Source: Polychytrium aggregatum
Lineage: Eukaryota > Chytridiomycota > Chytridiomycetes > Polychytriales
NCBI RefSeq assembly: GCF_025602895.1
Contig: NW_026516268.1
Span: 205,448 to 269,447, forward strand
Length of the DNA: 64,000 bases
Direction: 5' to 3'
This document shows, one piece after another, positions 1-12,300 of this stretch; the stretch's first letter is position 1; every line of letters begins with the position of its first letter. The position numbers and the translations under genes are program-made. The notes under the pieces were generated by a model. That model was not told the DNA's origin, did no database searches, and was given only the letters and a program-made list of their open reading frames with translations.

Positions 1-516
1 TATCGATCGACCTGCCCACTCGTCGGCACGGAACGATGCCTGCTCTTGCTCGAGCCAAGCACGGCAACGTACAATTGTGCTTATCTTGGCCTTGCCAATG
101 ACGGCCCGGACTATGCTCGGATACTCGACTGAGGAGTCGGCCTCAGCAACATCCTTGGCGCTCTGGCCAGCCTGCTCCTTCTTCTTGTCATAGGTATCTG
201 TGGTCCGAGGCGAGAGATCAGGGAGCCGATGAGTGCGTGGCTGCCACATGGACCGTCTGCGACACGCATCCGATGCTCGCTCATTCCATCATCGCTTTCC
301 AATCGTTCGATCGTTCGATCGTTCGATCGTTCAATCGTTCAGCCGAGCCTGGAGCGAGGCATGCTCTCTTCCAGGTGTCGAGGCAAGTCGCTCATTGCTC
401 AACGTACATCGCTTCATGGTCAAGAAAACCGTCCCAGACGACTTTGTCCTGCCAAAGTGTGTGTTGAGCTGGGCCAGAAACTGTGCAGAACGTGCGGACA
501 GATAATCGAGATACAT
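1..516 (-). CDS. SRP14: Signal recognition particle subunit SRP14 (partial, runs off the left edge)
   Basis: SRP14 is the Alu-domain subunit of the signal recognition particle, which slows elongation while ribosomes are targeted to the ER. Exon 408..516 encodes a start followed by QFLAQLNTHFGRTKSSGTVF, the SRP14 N-terminal pattern. It ends in phase 1 at a GTACGT donor. Exon 73..197 restores the frame with KRY-TYDKKKEQ, an acidic loop, then RAVIGKAKISTI, the conserved beta strand. A further GTACGT donor at 72 leads to exons outside the window, so the C-terminal third is missing. The start at 516 is the nearest in-frame Met; an extra upstream exon is possible because a CAG sits just before the QFL segment. 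The gene is divergent from SmD1. The family match is direct sequence similarity seen by eye. Confidence 0.85.
302..343. repeat. 8-bp tandem repeat inside the SRP14 intron
   Basis: About five copies of an 8-bp unit (cgttcgat) lie within the 198..407 intron of SRP14. It is simple-sequence DNA with no coding role visible. Confidence 0.8.
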
Positions 517-1112
517 GAGCGACGCTTCTACGATCCGAGTTGGCGACATCACGGGTGTCTTTCTGGCAAAGACCAGTTGCGGTGGTGCCAGCGCTGCGAT
601 GGAGCCTTCGGTGAAGCCGGTGCTGAAGGTTTCTCTTACAGAGTGGTTCTCGAGGTGCTGCTTTGCTCCCATCGTGGATGCGATGCTCGACTGGATTGGA
701 GTCTGGGAGAGGCGATCTGGATTGACCAAGAGCAAGATCGGAGACGAGCGCGGCCGCCGATCCAGGAGACCAGCGAGACCGAGACGGCCAGAGAGAAGGG
801 AGCGAGAGACGTGCGAGAGGCGGTCCGAGAAGCAGCCGAGAGCATGCTGCTGTGGCGCCAGCAGCAGCACAGAATAGGGGCCAGCGAGGGCCCGCACCCG
901 TGACCGGCGCAACAGGCGTTAGGGTTCTGGATCCGATCCGTTTGGCGAGATCTCGTTTTGCAGGACAAGCAGCCGCCGTTCTTTGCTTCAAGCTCTGTTC
1001 ATCTGGACGATTGCTCCTGCTTTCGTCTCCACTCGTCACCGCCGCTGCCGCCGCGACCCAACCCAACCTAACCCGACCAGACCCGATCCGACCGTCTGCA
1101 TCCTCTGTCATC
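517..1112. promoter_or_regulatory. Divergent intergenic region between SRP14 and SmD1
   Basis: This 596-bp spacer separates the SRP14 start (minus) from the SmD1 start (plus), so it should hold both promoters. Long open frames here are GC-rich shadows without recognisable domains. No clear TATA box was found. Just before the SmD1 start is a C-rich run containing repeats of ccaaccc/cccgacc type. Confidence 0.4.
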
Positions 1113-2279
1113 ATGAAGTTGGTCAGGTGCGTCCATACCCGGGCTTCCAAACATGGCGGCATGCGTCGTCCGGCCACCTCAGCCTCGACCGATCGCAGAC
1201 CAGGCGATCGCATTCCACTTGGTCGGGCACAGCAGTCGAGCGTCGTCTCTAACCCTCTCTCTGCTTGATCTTGCTGCGCATGCGCTTGCATATTTCGATT
1301 GCGATGGTGGTGGATCGCTTGGATCTGCTCTGATCGATCGGATCTGCGGCGTTGTCTGTGGGGCTGTGGCTACAACGGACCGTTTTCCACTGGCGACCGA
1401 TCGATGACCCTTGGCGGACGACGGACCCTTGTCCTTGATAACGGCAACCACAACAACGGCAACGACAATGGCCATGAAACAACCCAACGGCGATGGCAAC
1501 AAAACAACAATGCACATCGCCGCCATCGCCGGTGGGGTGTGATCCCGCGCCTGACCTTGATCGTGCTTTCGATACACGGATACACCGACCACGGTTGCGT
1601 TCGACCATATCGAAACGGGATCACGGCATGGGATTGCTCTTTGCGGACGAACCAATACGGGAATTCGATCTCGCAAATGCCAGATTCCTCCAAAAGCTCA
1701 ACAACGAGACCGTCACAATCGAGCTGAAAAATGGCACGAGCGTCCACGGCACCATCGCCGGTGTAGACATGCAGATGAACACGCACCTGAAGACCGTCAA
1801 GATGACGGTTCGAAACAAGGACCCCGTCAACCTCGAGTCGCTGTCGATCCGTGGATCAAACGTTCGATACTTTATCCTGCCGGACTCGCTGCCCCTGGAC
1901 ACGCTCCTCGTTGACGACGCACCCAAGTCGAAAGGCAAGAAGAAGGAGGGTAAGTGCCGATCGGCGACAGGGGAGGAGACGCAGCTGTGTGCTCTGTGTC
2001 GCTGGACATGGAGCGGGCTTTGTCATAGGATGTGCATCCGGTATCTGGTTCCACGGTGCGAGGCAAGGGTGTCTCGTTGGCCGGTTGCAGAGCAGTGGGC
2101 GCATATCGGCGCTCGTTCATTTCGTGGACACTCTCTCACATGCGGTTTTCCTATTGTCTGGCTATCCATTCGGTGAATCCCGCAACTCGCTCTGCTTCCT
2201 GTCGAACGGCTCTCCAGTGGCACCTTCCCGAGGACGTGGCCGTGGACGAGGCCGTGGCAGAGGTCGTGGACGTCGCTAG
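1113..2279 (+). CDS. SMD1: Small nuclear ribonucleoprotein Sm D1
   Basis: SmD1 is a core Sm-ring protein of spliceosomal U1, U2, U4 and U5 snRNPs. Three exons, 1113..1126, 1684..1949 and 2218..2279, join in frame to give 113 residues, close to the usual 110-120. The 14-nt first exon encodes MKLV plus two bases of Arg. Exon 2 continues with [18 protein letters not shown] and carries both Sm motifs: Sm1 is around [17 protein letters not shown] and Sm2 around [13 protein letters not shown]. Exon 3 encodes the RG-rich tail (seven RG pairs), the usual site of symmetric arginine dimethylation. Introns are GT-AG, with donors GTGCGT and GTAAGT. The tiny first exon means automatic annotation could miss the true start. 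Confidence 0.95.
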
Positions 2280-3066
2280 ATTCCCGCCATCGCCGGTTCC
2301 TGATCCCATGGAGCACCTCCGGCTTTCCCCTCGCCTCCTGCTCTCATCCCCTCCGCCCCCGGACATTTTGTCACCCAATTCGTCCTGGAGACACGCTTCC
2401 TTCCGCCTCCGATCAAACCCTCGCACATCCCAAATAAACAGCCAACTTCCAGACCCAGTGCGTCTGCTGTCCGCGGGAAGGCAAGATGCCAGTGGGGCCC
2501 AGTGGAGCCCGGTGGCACCCGGTGGGTAGCAGCGGTAGACGAGCTGTGTTTTTTGGATGTTCGACAAGTCGAGTCTATTGGCTAGATGGGTGTGGAGCTG
2601 ATGGTAGTAACGGATGATGAAAAGGGCGGGCTGGGGCGATGAAGCAAGGGGGATCTTGACGGGGAGTGTGTGGCAGTGATGGGAGCTTCGGACGGTGACA
2701 TCGACGGGTAGAGCCCGACTCGGGCGACAGAATCAAATCAAGGTAGATCAAGGCGAATCAAGGCAAATCAAGGCAAGCCGAGGCGAACCGAGGCATATTG
2801 AAGCAAATCAAGATAGATCAGGATCATGGGAGGAAATAAACAGCCAAGTCAAAGCAACTGTGCATGCGGGGCAAGTGGCCAGCAGAGTCAAATAATAGAA
2901 GCAAGGTCTAAGGCCAACGACCAGAGTGGTCGCGAACAAGCATGATCTACGTGGGAAACACACTGGGGCGTGAGCAGACCGACCGCCGACATGCCGGCAC
3001 CGGCCATGTCCGAGACATTCGCAGCCCCGCAGACGTCGACTGATCTGAGGGGGGGGGAAGGCAGTT
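2280..3066. other. Intergenic region with a degenerate short repeat
   Basis: No gene is recognisable between the SmD1 stop and the RGS gene stop. Positions about 2740 to 2822 hold roughly nine degenerate 9-10-bp units of the type aaatcaaggc. The rest is unassigned and probably contains two 3' untranslated regions, since the flanking genes converge. Confidence 0.6.
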
Positions 3067-6000
3067 TTACCGCAGCTTGAGGGCGAGGCGATCCTCAAGC
3101 CAGAACTCGATCTGGTTGCGCATCAGGGTCGCGTGGTTACCCCATAACTGCGCTGCTTCTGAGGCATATCCTCGGGGATGGTCTGGACCAAGGAACGAGT
3201 CGCGAGCGGGGTCGCCGTCCTCGTCCTCCTCCTCCTCCTCCTCGATGCTGGGCTTTGGGAAGGTGATGTCGAGCACTTGAGTTAGCACCTTCACAGCGGC
3301 CTTGGTGACGGGGTCGGCCTTGAGGTTCATCAGCTTGTACTTGCCGCCGAGGGTGGTGACCCGGCTGATGAGCTTGTCGAACTTTGAAATGTAGAGCGAC
3401 AGGAACTTGGACCGCGACGTCATGAACGCGGTGTAGTGCTTGGTCAGGAGCTCAAAGACCTCGTTGTAGGCTTGTTGGAAGATGAGCGGGTCGATCAGGT
3501 TCTTGTCGTCCCGGCCGAGATCCGGGGTCAGGGATGGTGTCATCGTCGACAGGATCTCCTTCATGCCATCTTTGACGACGCGCTTCGCCTTGTCCGTGAC
3601 GTTGATCTCGAGTGTGCTCGAGGAGTCGAGGTAAGTCTGGTAGATCAGCACGGCCTCGACGTCTTCGTGATCGTTTTCCCAGTAGCGCTGGACATCGATC
3701 GCGAAAAAGAGCAGCTCGACAGAGTACTTTGTCAGCAGGTACGTCAGGAAGTAGATGAGCGGGACTCGGCTCGAGAGCAGCAGGTTGAGGGCGGTCGCTT
3801 CGGCCGTTATGTTATAGAGCCGCGTGATCGACACGGGCTGCGGCGGCTTGGAGGAAGTGGTGGAAGTGCTGATGCGTCCATATCCAAGCAGAACCGAGAT
3901 GTTGGACATTGCCGTCGGTGGGATGGACGAGAGTCGAGACGACACTGAGTTTTGCGACGACTGCGAGGTGAGGGAAGCCATCGAGCCCACCGACAATGGA
4001 CGCGATTGCCTCGACCTGGGCGCTGTTGGAAGCTCGATGGAGGGGCTTCGAGGGTCTGTTGGGTTGATTACAGCGGAGCGGGTGTGAGTAACAGCATCGG
4101 GGCTCTCTGTACAGGTCGCGGGCGACCTTGGTTCGATAAAAAGCCGTGCCATCGGACGGATCGACATAGCACGGCCGCCGTCCATCCGGGATAGCGAGAT
4201 TAAGCGTTGACGACGAGACGCCTATTTCACGGCCGAAGCAGGGCACTGACGTGGACAGAATGCCGTGCGCCTTTGTAGCTTACATGGAACCGCCGGCAAG
4301 GGGCGTGGCCGGGACCGGAGCGAGGAAGCGCGAGGCTGGTGCTGGGATCCTTCAAAGGCCGAGGTGCTGTGTCGTGCTCCGCCCTGGCCGTTCTGCTCAA
4401 GGGACTGAGCGGTCGACTCGAGAGACTGGATGGCCTCTTCCCACAGGGCATCGAGCTGGCCGCGAAGCGCTGGATCCGCGGCCGGGGCGAGGTCGTGGTT
4501 GGGATCCGAGACGTCGTTCTCGGCCCACTTGATGTAGTTGAGCGTCGCCCAGCCGATCCACTCCTGGTCAGCCTTGGTGCGGCCATCGATGTCGGTGACA
4601 AGCCGCTGGGCTTTGGAATAGCCAGCAACGCCGGTGGCCTCGTCGCCGCCTTCTTGGGTCGTCAGTGTGCAGTCCGAGGAGGACGAGCCAAGGTTGTTTG
4701 GGTCGCCCGATTTGCTGACATCGAATGGGTCGCCTTCGGTCTTTGCCGTGAGCGGGGCGTATCCGTACCCCAAAGCTTGGCTTGGAAGCCGAGCACCGGA
4801 CTTTGGGCTGGTTGTGGCCGCTTCGAGCTTGCGGGGCAGCGTGGCACCCGATGGGCGTTTGAGATCCTCGATTTCGATGCGAGACTCGCCCAGAGACCGC
4901 GAGAGTTTGGTGTTGCTGTTGATGTGGAAGATGGTGGCAATCGGGTCAGTTGGACGGAGACGTGGCCAGTAAGGTGCTATTTGATCATACTAATTGCAGG
5001 GAGGTGGGGGCATGCTATGACCGAGGCGAGGCCAAAGTCGCTCGACAGCCACCGTACAGCACCCATCCAGACGAAGGGGGCAGTCAGTTCTAGTTTGGAA
5101 TCTATATTATCTAGTGAGCCGGCTGCGGTAGGGTTGGTCACTTACGCCTCCTCGGTCATCTCGAGCTTGTAGTAGAGCATCACCAGTTCCTTGTTCTTGG
5201 CGGCAACCTCTTCTTTCGCCAGGCGCAGGGATATCTCCAGTTGCGATATGACCGACTGGGCCTCCTTCTGAGCCTCCAGCAGCGACTGGATCTTGGCTTT
5301 GCTCTCGCCCAGCCGTCCGATCAGGATGCGCTTCTCGATATCATGCTCGTTGATGGCTGAGTTGAGCTGGGATTGTGTGTCCTCCAGAGCCTGCTCGATG
5401 GCGGTCATATCTGCAAGGCTCGCTGCTGGCTCGGGTTTGCCGTTCGACAGAATTGAGATGGCATCGGCGAGGGCTGCGCTCTTCTGCTGAAGCTCTTCCG
5501 ACCGCAGCTTTTCGTGCTCGTGCTCCTCGATCAGGAGGGCCAGTTGGGCATTGACGTAGTCAAAGTTGCGTTTGAGCAGCGTATAGTCCTTGGCCTCGAC
5601 CACCAGCTCACGGATGCGAGCCTCGAGGAGCTGTTTCTCCTCCTCGTGCTCCAAGGCCATATGCGTCGCGCTGGCCTTTGCGTGCTCCAGAGCCTTCTTG
5701 AGTTGCTGAAGCTCGTGCGCCGAAGCAGTTAGAGAGTGGGATAAGGGGCTGGCCTCGCTCTGGCGCGGCTCCGGGCCGGTGTGCATCTTGTCGACACTCG
5801 CCTTGAGGTCGTCATAGTCACCCTGGGATCGTTGAGCGTTGGCGAGCGACTCGGCAAGCTGCATCTCAAGAGTCTCCTTCTCGAGCTGGTGGTTCTTTTG
5901 AACAACCGAGTAGTGCGAGTTGAGCATGGAGAACTGGCTCTTCAGGTGCGCATAATCTTGCTTGATGGCGTCCAGCTCGGACTTGAGCCCTTCCATCTGG

Positions 6001-7051
6001 ATCTGCCCGTCGGAAACCGTGCTGGGCAGCGAGTCACGGAAGGAGCGCTCGCTCCGAACAGGGGTGGCAATGCGTCGATGGCTTTCTGCGTGATGGACCA
6101 ACTCTGACTCGGGCCTGGGCTCGTATACCGACTCGACGATTGGCTCGGGCTCGGCAACTTCGACGGCATGTGCATGCTGGGGACTGGGACGCACCGTTGC
6201 CTCCGGTTCTGGATATGCGGCTGTGTCAAATGAAGCCATTGAAACCGGACGGGAGTCACTGAATGCCGGAGAGGCGGGGCGGGAGACACTAGCAGCGTCG
6301 GAGGGATCTGGGGTGCCTCGACGGCTCGTGGTTTCGCTTGCGGTGTCAAGGGTTTTTGCGATCCGGATGGTGGTTTGAGGGCCGGCTCTGCGGGTGGGTT
6401 TCTGGGTCCCGTTCTTGCCATGGTGATGGCCGGCATGGGACACTTTCGATGCCGACGCGGACGATTTGACAGTGGAGGACTTGGTCGTGGCTGAGGCGGT
6501 CGAGTTGGTTGACTTGGTAGATGGAGTCGGCTTGGGGTGTCCATCGGATTTGGTAGCGGTTGTCGATCTACTTGCCGCGGGAGTTGGCGGCTTGAGCGAC
6601 GCTGCTGAAGCTGACCGGGAGACACTCTTGGAGGCTGTCGAGGGCTTTGTCCCGGATGTAGACTTCTTGGTATCATTCTTGGGCTTTGCCGACTGGGATG
6701 GCGTTCGGGTTGGAGTCGCAGACCGCGAGACAGAGGCAGAAGACGATGATGCCGAGGACTTGGATGTGGAGACGGCAGTGCTTGCGCCGGTCGATCGTCT
6801 GGCCGCTCCTCCAGCCGTCTCTGACTGCTTCAGAGTTGTGACGACGGTTTTCTGAGACAATAGAGCAAAGGATGGAGGAGCCAGGGTCAGAGTACGATCG
6901 GCGGCACAGTGACCGGGACGACAGCGGGCTTGGCCAGGCAGTTCGGGAGACGAAGGGTAAAGGCCGCCAGCATTGCAAGACATCTGGATTGCGGAAGGCT
7001 CTGCAGACACCGAGCAACGCGACTCACCTTGGTGGATGATGCAGTGGGCAT
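3067..7051 (-). CDS. Ser-rich coiled-coil protein with a C-terminal RGS domain
   Basis: Proposed exons are 7028..7051, 5146..6851, 4284..4915 and 3067..4055, which close in frame at 1116 residues. The first exon encodes MPTASSTK. Residues 10 to about 330 are Ser/Thr/Pro-rich, and about 350 to 570 form a heptad-rich coiled coil. Residues about 870 to 1010 match an RGS domain: YLLTKYSVELLFFAIDVQRYW, then IYQTYLDSSSTLEINV, then FQQAYNEVFELLTKHYTAFM. RGS domains accelerate GTP hydrolysis on G-alpha subunits. The alternative is two genes: the upstream part can read on to a stop at 4222 (807 residues), with the RGS part starting at a Met at 4185. I prefer one gene because a GTAAGC donor at 4283 and an acceptor at 4056 keep the frame and join two Pro/Ser-rich stretches, and 37 bp is little space between genes. 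The RGS assignment is firm; the join is inference. Confidence 0.7.
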
Positions 7052-7280
7052 CGGTGGCTTGTGCACGGGATTCGTGAGAGGGTATTCAACTTGTGCGGTG
7101 AGAGGGGGCGCTCAACTTGTGTGGTGGCAAGGTATACCTGGGCAGGCGCAGAACACAAAGTTGATAAGCAGCTGGCCTGGTATCGGAACAGGCGGCTGAA
7201 GCAGCGATAGCGATGGCGATGGCACTCACTGATGGGAACTGCCTGTTATTCCAGGAATGGCCGGGTATGGATGAATATGG
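7052..7280. promoter_or_regulatory. Divergent spacer upstream of the coiled-coil/RGS gene
   Basis: This short region lies between the minus-strand start at 7051 and the open plus frame of the Sel1 gene. It is G-rich and has no recognised element. It probably contains both promoters, although the true Sel1 start may be further right. Confidence 0.35.
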
Positions 7281-7710
7281 ATGAATATGGATGAATATGG
7301 ATGGATACGGGTGAGGCCAACGAAAACTGGAGACTGGGCCGGGCAACGAGCAAACAAGCGGGGTCAACAGAGCAGCCAGAAAATGGTCAACGAAAACGTC
7401 AAACAAACAGTCAACGAAAACGTCAAACAAACGGCCGAAGAATATCCACAAACAATACCAGGGCGACACGCAGCGACGACGACAGGCCGCAAGACTGGCT
7501 GCGAGGCAGGATGCGGGACAGACGAGGCCAGAGAGAGTTGTCGCTCCGGGCTTGGCCGGCTCCGGAAATGGCGTGGAGCGGTGGGGCGGTGGGTCGCACA
7601 GTCTATTTACAGCGTGCGGCAAGGCGACCGATTGCCGTCGCTCACCGGCCGGTCACGTTCGCTCATCCGGTCGGTCACATCTGCTCATCTGGTCGGTCAC
7701 ATTCGGCTGA
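7266..7710. repeat. Three small tandem repeats at the 5' end of the Sel1 frame
   Basis: There are about four copies of a 10-bp unit (atggatgaat) near 7267 to 7306. Two direct copies of a 24-bp unit beginning gtcaacgaaaacgtcaaac start at 7386 and 7410. About three copies of a 22-23-bp unit containing cggtcacattcgctcat lie near 7630 to 7710. Their density suggests that the first part of the long open frame here is noncoding. Confidence 0.75.
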
Positions 7711-8561
7711 TCTCGTTCTTCTGGTCCTCCATCCACATCGCTTTCCTCCGGGGTTGGTTCTCGCTCATCGGCCACGGAGTCGAACAGAGCGACGCAGCAG
7801 CTCTCAACCACTGGCAGGAAGTCAGTGCTCAATCCACCGACCCAGTCATCAAGCCCATCGCCACCCACATGGTCGGCTGGATGCACTACCTCGGCCGAGG
7901 AACTTTGCGAGACCAGCGCAAGGGCGTCAAGATCATCCGCGATAACAAATCGGACCGATTCCCTTTCGGGGAGGGCGAGTGTTTGAGGGGTGGTGGTGAC
8001 GAAACGATGGCGGCTCTTACCGCCTCGGACTGGCCCGCCCCACGCAAATTTTTCGAGCTGTGCGAATTGGGATCGAATCAAGATTGGCTGTGCACACACC
8101 TCATGTCCGTATGTTTGGTCAATGGATTCGGAACGACCCAGGACCAGACGGCAGCAGCGATCATCTTCGAGCTGCTGGCCAACGACGGCCACAGTCACAG
8201 CCAACAGTTGATTGGACTTTGCCACTATCATGGCTGGGGAGAATCAGAGAACTACCCGGTGGCCTTGGATTGGTTCAGCAAGTCCGCCGACCAAGGCAAC
8301 CCGTATGGACAGTGGTGGGTGGGTTGGTGTTATCGTTGGGGGGAAGGTGCTCCCAGGGATTTCACCAAGGCAGCCATGTGGTTCAGCAAGTCAGCCGAGC
8401 AGGGCAATCGGTACGGACAGTGCAATCTCGGATATCTCTACAAAGACGGCAACGGCGTCACAGAGTGCATCGACACCGCCGTCATATGGTACCGCGAGTC
8501 TGCAAGCCAGGGAAACGAAGAGGCTATCGATAGACTCAAGGAACTTGGCAAATGGCCATGA
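7281..8561 (+). CDS. Sel1-like repeat protein
   Basis: An uninterrupted 426-codon frame ends at 8561. The region from about 7770 onward holds four or five Sel1-like (TPR-type) repeats of 36-40 residues, seen in phrases such as MVGWMHYLGRG, ALDWFSKSADQGNPYGQWWVG, AAMWFSKSAEQGNRYGQCNLG and AVIWYRESASQGNEEAIDRL. Sel1 repeats form alpha-alpha solenoids that scaffold protein complexes. The first 150 codons are low-complexity and repeat-derived, so the coding start is uncertain; an upstream exon or a start near 7650 is possible. There is no clear signal peptide. A second gene that looks related begins at the right edge of the window. Confidence 0.7.
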   Translation: MNMDEYGWIRVRPTKTGDWAGQRANKRGQQSSQKMVNENVKQTVNENVKQTAEEYPQTIPGRHAATTTGRKTGCEAGCGTDEARESCRSGLGRLRKWRGAVGRWVAQSIYSVRQGDRLPSLTGRSRSLIRSVTSAHLVGHIRLISFFWSSIHIAFLRGWFSLIGHGVEQSDAAALNHWQEVSAQSTDPVIKPIATHMVGWMHYLGRGTLRDQRKGVKIIRDNKSDRFPFGEGECLRGGGDETMAALTASDWPAPRKFFELCELGSNQDWLCTHLMSVCLVNGFGTTQDQTAAAIIFELLANDGHSHSQQLIGLCHYHGWGESENYPVALDWFSKSADQGNPYGQWWVGWCYRWGEGAPRDFTKAAMWFSKSAEQGNRYGQCNLGYLYKDGNGVTECIDTAVIWYRESASQGNEEAIDRLKELGKWP

Positions 8562-9396
8562 TTCCCGTGCCCTTCTGGACGATGGCTCTCCATCGCCATG
8601 AAGCATTCTAATACACAGACCCATTGCCTCCAAAACTATCGCTGGGGCTGGCCGTGCAACACCATAGCTACTTACAGAGGCGGAGCTGCCTCGACACCCC
8701 CCGGGATGGCATCGGGGACGAGACTATCTTTTGCCCGGCATCCGCATGGCCGATGGTGCATGGGTATGCATCCACTCCCCTTCCCCAAAACAAGGCAGCG
8801 AATCAACCCGAGCAACCAGGGTCCTTGCTCGCCCCCCCCCCCTGTGGCATGATGCTTGCAAGACAATGCTATGATGCTATGTATTGCAATTCAGTCAGAG
8901 CCGGCCTCGTCGGCATTCGTGTTTTGGGGCGCCTGTGGGTTTGGGGACCGAGTCAAATATGACTCCTGCCTGCAGGTTCAAGGATAGCGGTCCTATGATA
9001 TGGGGGGACGCGTTTGCTTTCCCACAAAGAATGTCAAACTTGCCCATGGGTGTTCCAGCTGGGCGAACAAATCACTGACCGAGCAGTGGAACAGCGAGCG
9101 GCTTGCCAGGCGGCGCAACAGCACAGCAGCGAGGCGCGGTGAGAGACCCACCGCCCAAGCACAAGTCGGTCACATTGGCAGACCCGGAAGCGCAGAAGGG
9201 AACCACGGCATTCATTCAACACAAATCGATGAACAGCCAGACCAAGCCGCCGTCTCCTGGCTCGTCCGGCCGACAAAAGACGCTCCCCTCGGCCATTCCC
9301 CTCGCCGTTGTTGTCTCCTTTCGACTCCATCGCCGCTCCCCTGCCCCCGTCTGGCTTTGGAATCGACATCTTCGTCGCTTCCGTCCCAAACCCAGC
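8562..9396. other. Intergenic region, no gene recognised
   Basis: This 835-bp region has only short unsupported frames. A C9 run lies at about 8831. An in-frame extension upstream of the next gene is open back to 9103, so the first exon of that gene could be longer than proposed. Confidence 0.5.
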
Positions 9397-12300
9397 ATGC
9401 TCAGAGCATTCTCCTGCTGTTTCGGAGGGCTTGCTGCCCCACCCAAGGACCGAGATGTCCCCTCGCAGACCAAGGCCCCTGTCTCCCAGCAGCCAAAGTT
9501 CCAGCCACTGACTGATCCCATGGGCTCTTGGCGCCATCCCATCGAATGCCTCGTCAGTATCGCGCGCGACGAGCCCGATGCTCTCCTGATCAACACCTAC
9601 GAGAACGGTGCCTCAGAACGCTTCAGCTATCTCCAGGTGTGGAAGCAGGCTTACTCGATCGCCCAGGCTCTCAAGGCCCTCCCTGGCTGGGATGATGAGA
9701 GCCACGAGGTCATCGGCACTTTCTGCGAGACAGAGGCCCACTGGATGATCTATTCGTTCGCGGTGTGGATACTTGGCAAGTGAGTATCGGCTGTCGGTGT
9801 GACGTTGTGCTGTTGTGATGTTGCGATGTTGTGATGTCGCTTGTTCGAGGCGGTGTTCACAGTCCACATCACATGTCCAACTCCATGACAAGGGCCGAGT
9901 CTCACCAATCCTTTGATCCCCATCTAGGAAAGCACTCAACTTTGCTCTCAACCTGCCCTCTGCTGCCCGCAAGACCCTGTGCGAGAGGTTTGTCCTGTGT
10001 GCTTGTCCCAGTCGTGACTCACGAGATGAGACGTCCCAGCGACCTCTGTGTTCAAACCTGACTCGGTCCTTGGCCTCAACCGGTGCAGATACTCAATCAA
10101 GTACATCCTCCATCATCAAACAAAGCCTGGCCGCACCGAGGGTGTGACGCTGATCGATGCCGCCACCTTCTCGGTGCTGGACAGCATTCCGTCCCCGTCT
10201 CTCGATGTCTGTGCGCCGCTCGACGATTACGTCACCATCCAGTGCACCTCCGGAACGACAGGTATACATGACTGCCTGAGTGGATGTCACAGCAGGATGG
10301 CTGAGGATGGTGTTGTGCTGACGACGCATGTCCAATCCGTGACGCTGATCCATTTCGTCTCGGGGCCGATTCCACAGGCATCCCCAAGTCGTGAGTCTTC
10401 CTGAGACAGTTGATCACATATTGCAATGTTTGAGCTCTCACCTCTGAATCGCAGTGGAGGAGCCTCAGCACCCGAACTAATCCCTCTTGCATGTCCATTC
10501 ACGAATGCAGTTTCAAGTTTGCCCACACCGGAGCCATCACAGCTCGGGCCGCTATCGGCATTGCAAATTGTAGCATCGGGCTTTTGCAGGTACGACAAAT
10601 GATCCACGACTCGGTGCAGGACTGCCACTGTCGAGAACGATGCACTGACGTTTGATGGTTCTCAGCTTCCATCGTTTGTGGCGACATTGGCCCTGTTCCT
10701 CAGTGCCCTGAATCTTGGAGGATCTGTGTGGATTCCAAAGCCCACACTCAGCTCCATTGACAAAGCAAAGAGCGTTATTCAAATACTCGATGACGGTGTT
10801 GACTACGTGTACTTGGTGAGTGAAATGCCGGCGAGGGTGTCGGAGCTCATTTCATCCATGTGCTGACGCTGGCGGCGCTCCCACAGACTCCATCCTTCAT
10901 GAAGATGATTATCGGCATCGCCACCTCGCTGAACCCGAAGGTCAAGTGGACGAACACAAAAAAAGTAATGCTCGGCTCGGAAAGTATTCCTATGAGTATC
11001 ATTTACAAGACGAAGGAGCGTTTCCCAAAGGTTGAGTTCCAGTCAGTGTATGGATCAAGCGAGGTACAGTTCATAGAATCCGTCCTTCGCAATAGCACCA
11101 AGTTGGTTGGTCACTAATCCAAAAACTCGAACCAGACGATGGTCATTGGCGCACTTTCGTATTCGAGAATCCCGGCCAACAGCGAAGTTCCAGAGAAGTT
11201 GGTCTACAAGCTGGCCAGACCTGGCGTTCGTTGCATTCTCTTTGACGAGGAGGGCAATGTCGTCGACCAACACCAAACCAAGGAAGGAATCCTGGTCTTT
11301 GCTGTCGACAAGGACCATCCCATCAAGAACCACCCCAACTTTGCCAACGCCGATCCCGGCAACAAGCTCGCCTCGTTCGGCTTCCTCGAGGATGGCTCGC
11401 CCCGTGTCTGCACCATGGACTGGGTCGAGATGGTTGGCGAGAAAGAGTTCACTGTGGTTGGAAGGTGAGTCAATGGCTGGGTGTTGCATCTCATTGATGG
11501 CGAATGCACATCTGGCATCCTGACTACACATCCCACTCCTGCATCCCGAGTACTCACCCCATCCATTCCCTCACTCCACACCATCACTCCAGATTCGACC
11601 AGAAGATCAAGGTCAACGGTGTCTATGTCGACCTCAACGCCCTCGAGGAGCTGGCCAACGAAAACATGTCCAAGATCATCTCGGACTGTGCCTTCATCCA
11701 GACCTCCGAGAAGAAGATCGTGATGCTCTTTGTCCGCAGAAGAGGCTCTCAGGTTAACCCCACTCCTGCCGAGCTTCTGCAGCTGACCGAGGACATGTTT
11801 GCGCTGACGAACGTCGCCAAGTTCCCGATCCACAACTGCTTCGAGCTCGACGAGTTTCCCTTCAACGACTCGGGCAAGCGCGACCTCAAGAAGCTCAGGC
11901 GCATCGCCGAGAATGTCGATCAGTTCGGCAAGTCGGTCGAGTACCCTCGTTTGAAACTCGCCAACACTCCCCTGTCCCGCACCGCCGCCAAGATCTCCAC
12001 ACTTGGCAGCCAGATCATCGACAACCCCGCCCTCGACGGCCGCAACTACTACATCGGCGGTGTTGGCTTTGACTCGCTGAGTGTCGGTCGTCTGGCCCTC
12101 GCCATCAAGGACGAGTTCAATGTCGAGGTCTCGCCACTTATCTTGCTATCGAACGGAATGACGCCGCTCGATGTCGCCCAGCTGGTTGTCGACATCCTCG
12201 ACGACAGACCGATGATTCCCCCGACCGTCCATCTGGCTGCTGAGGCCGCCAAGCTCGACGATGCGAGTGTGACGGCCGAGGGTCTTCCTCCGTTTGTCTA

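Noticed and set aside
229-912. Long overlapping open frames on both strands at the left end
   Set aside because: Only the SRP14 segment within them has recognisable protein sequence; the remainder is GC-rich shadow frame.
4222-4284. C-terminal extension of the coiled-coil protein to the stop at 4222
   Set aside because: The last residues look like read-through of an intron after a GTAAGC donor; retained only as the alternative model.
8598-9078. Several short plus frames between the Sel1 and reductase genes
   Set aside because: None has homology-like features, and they overlap in different frames.
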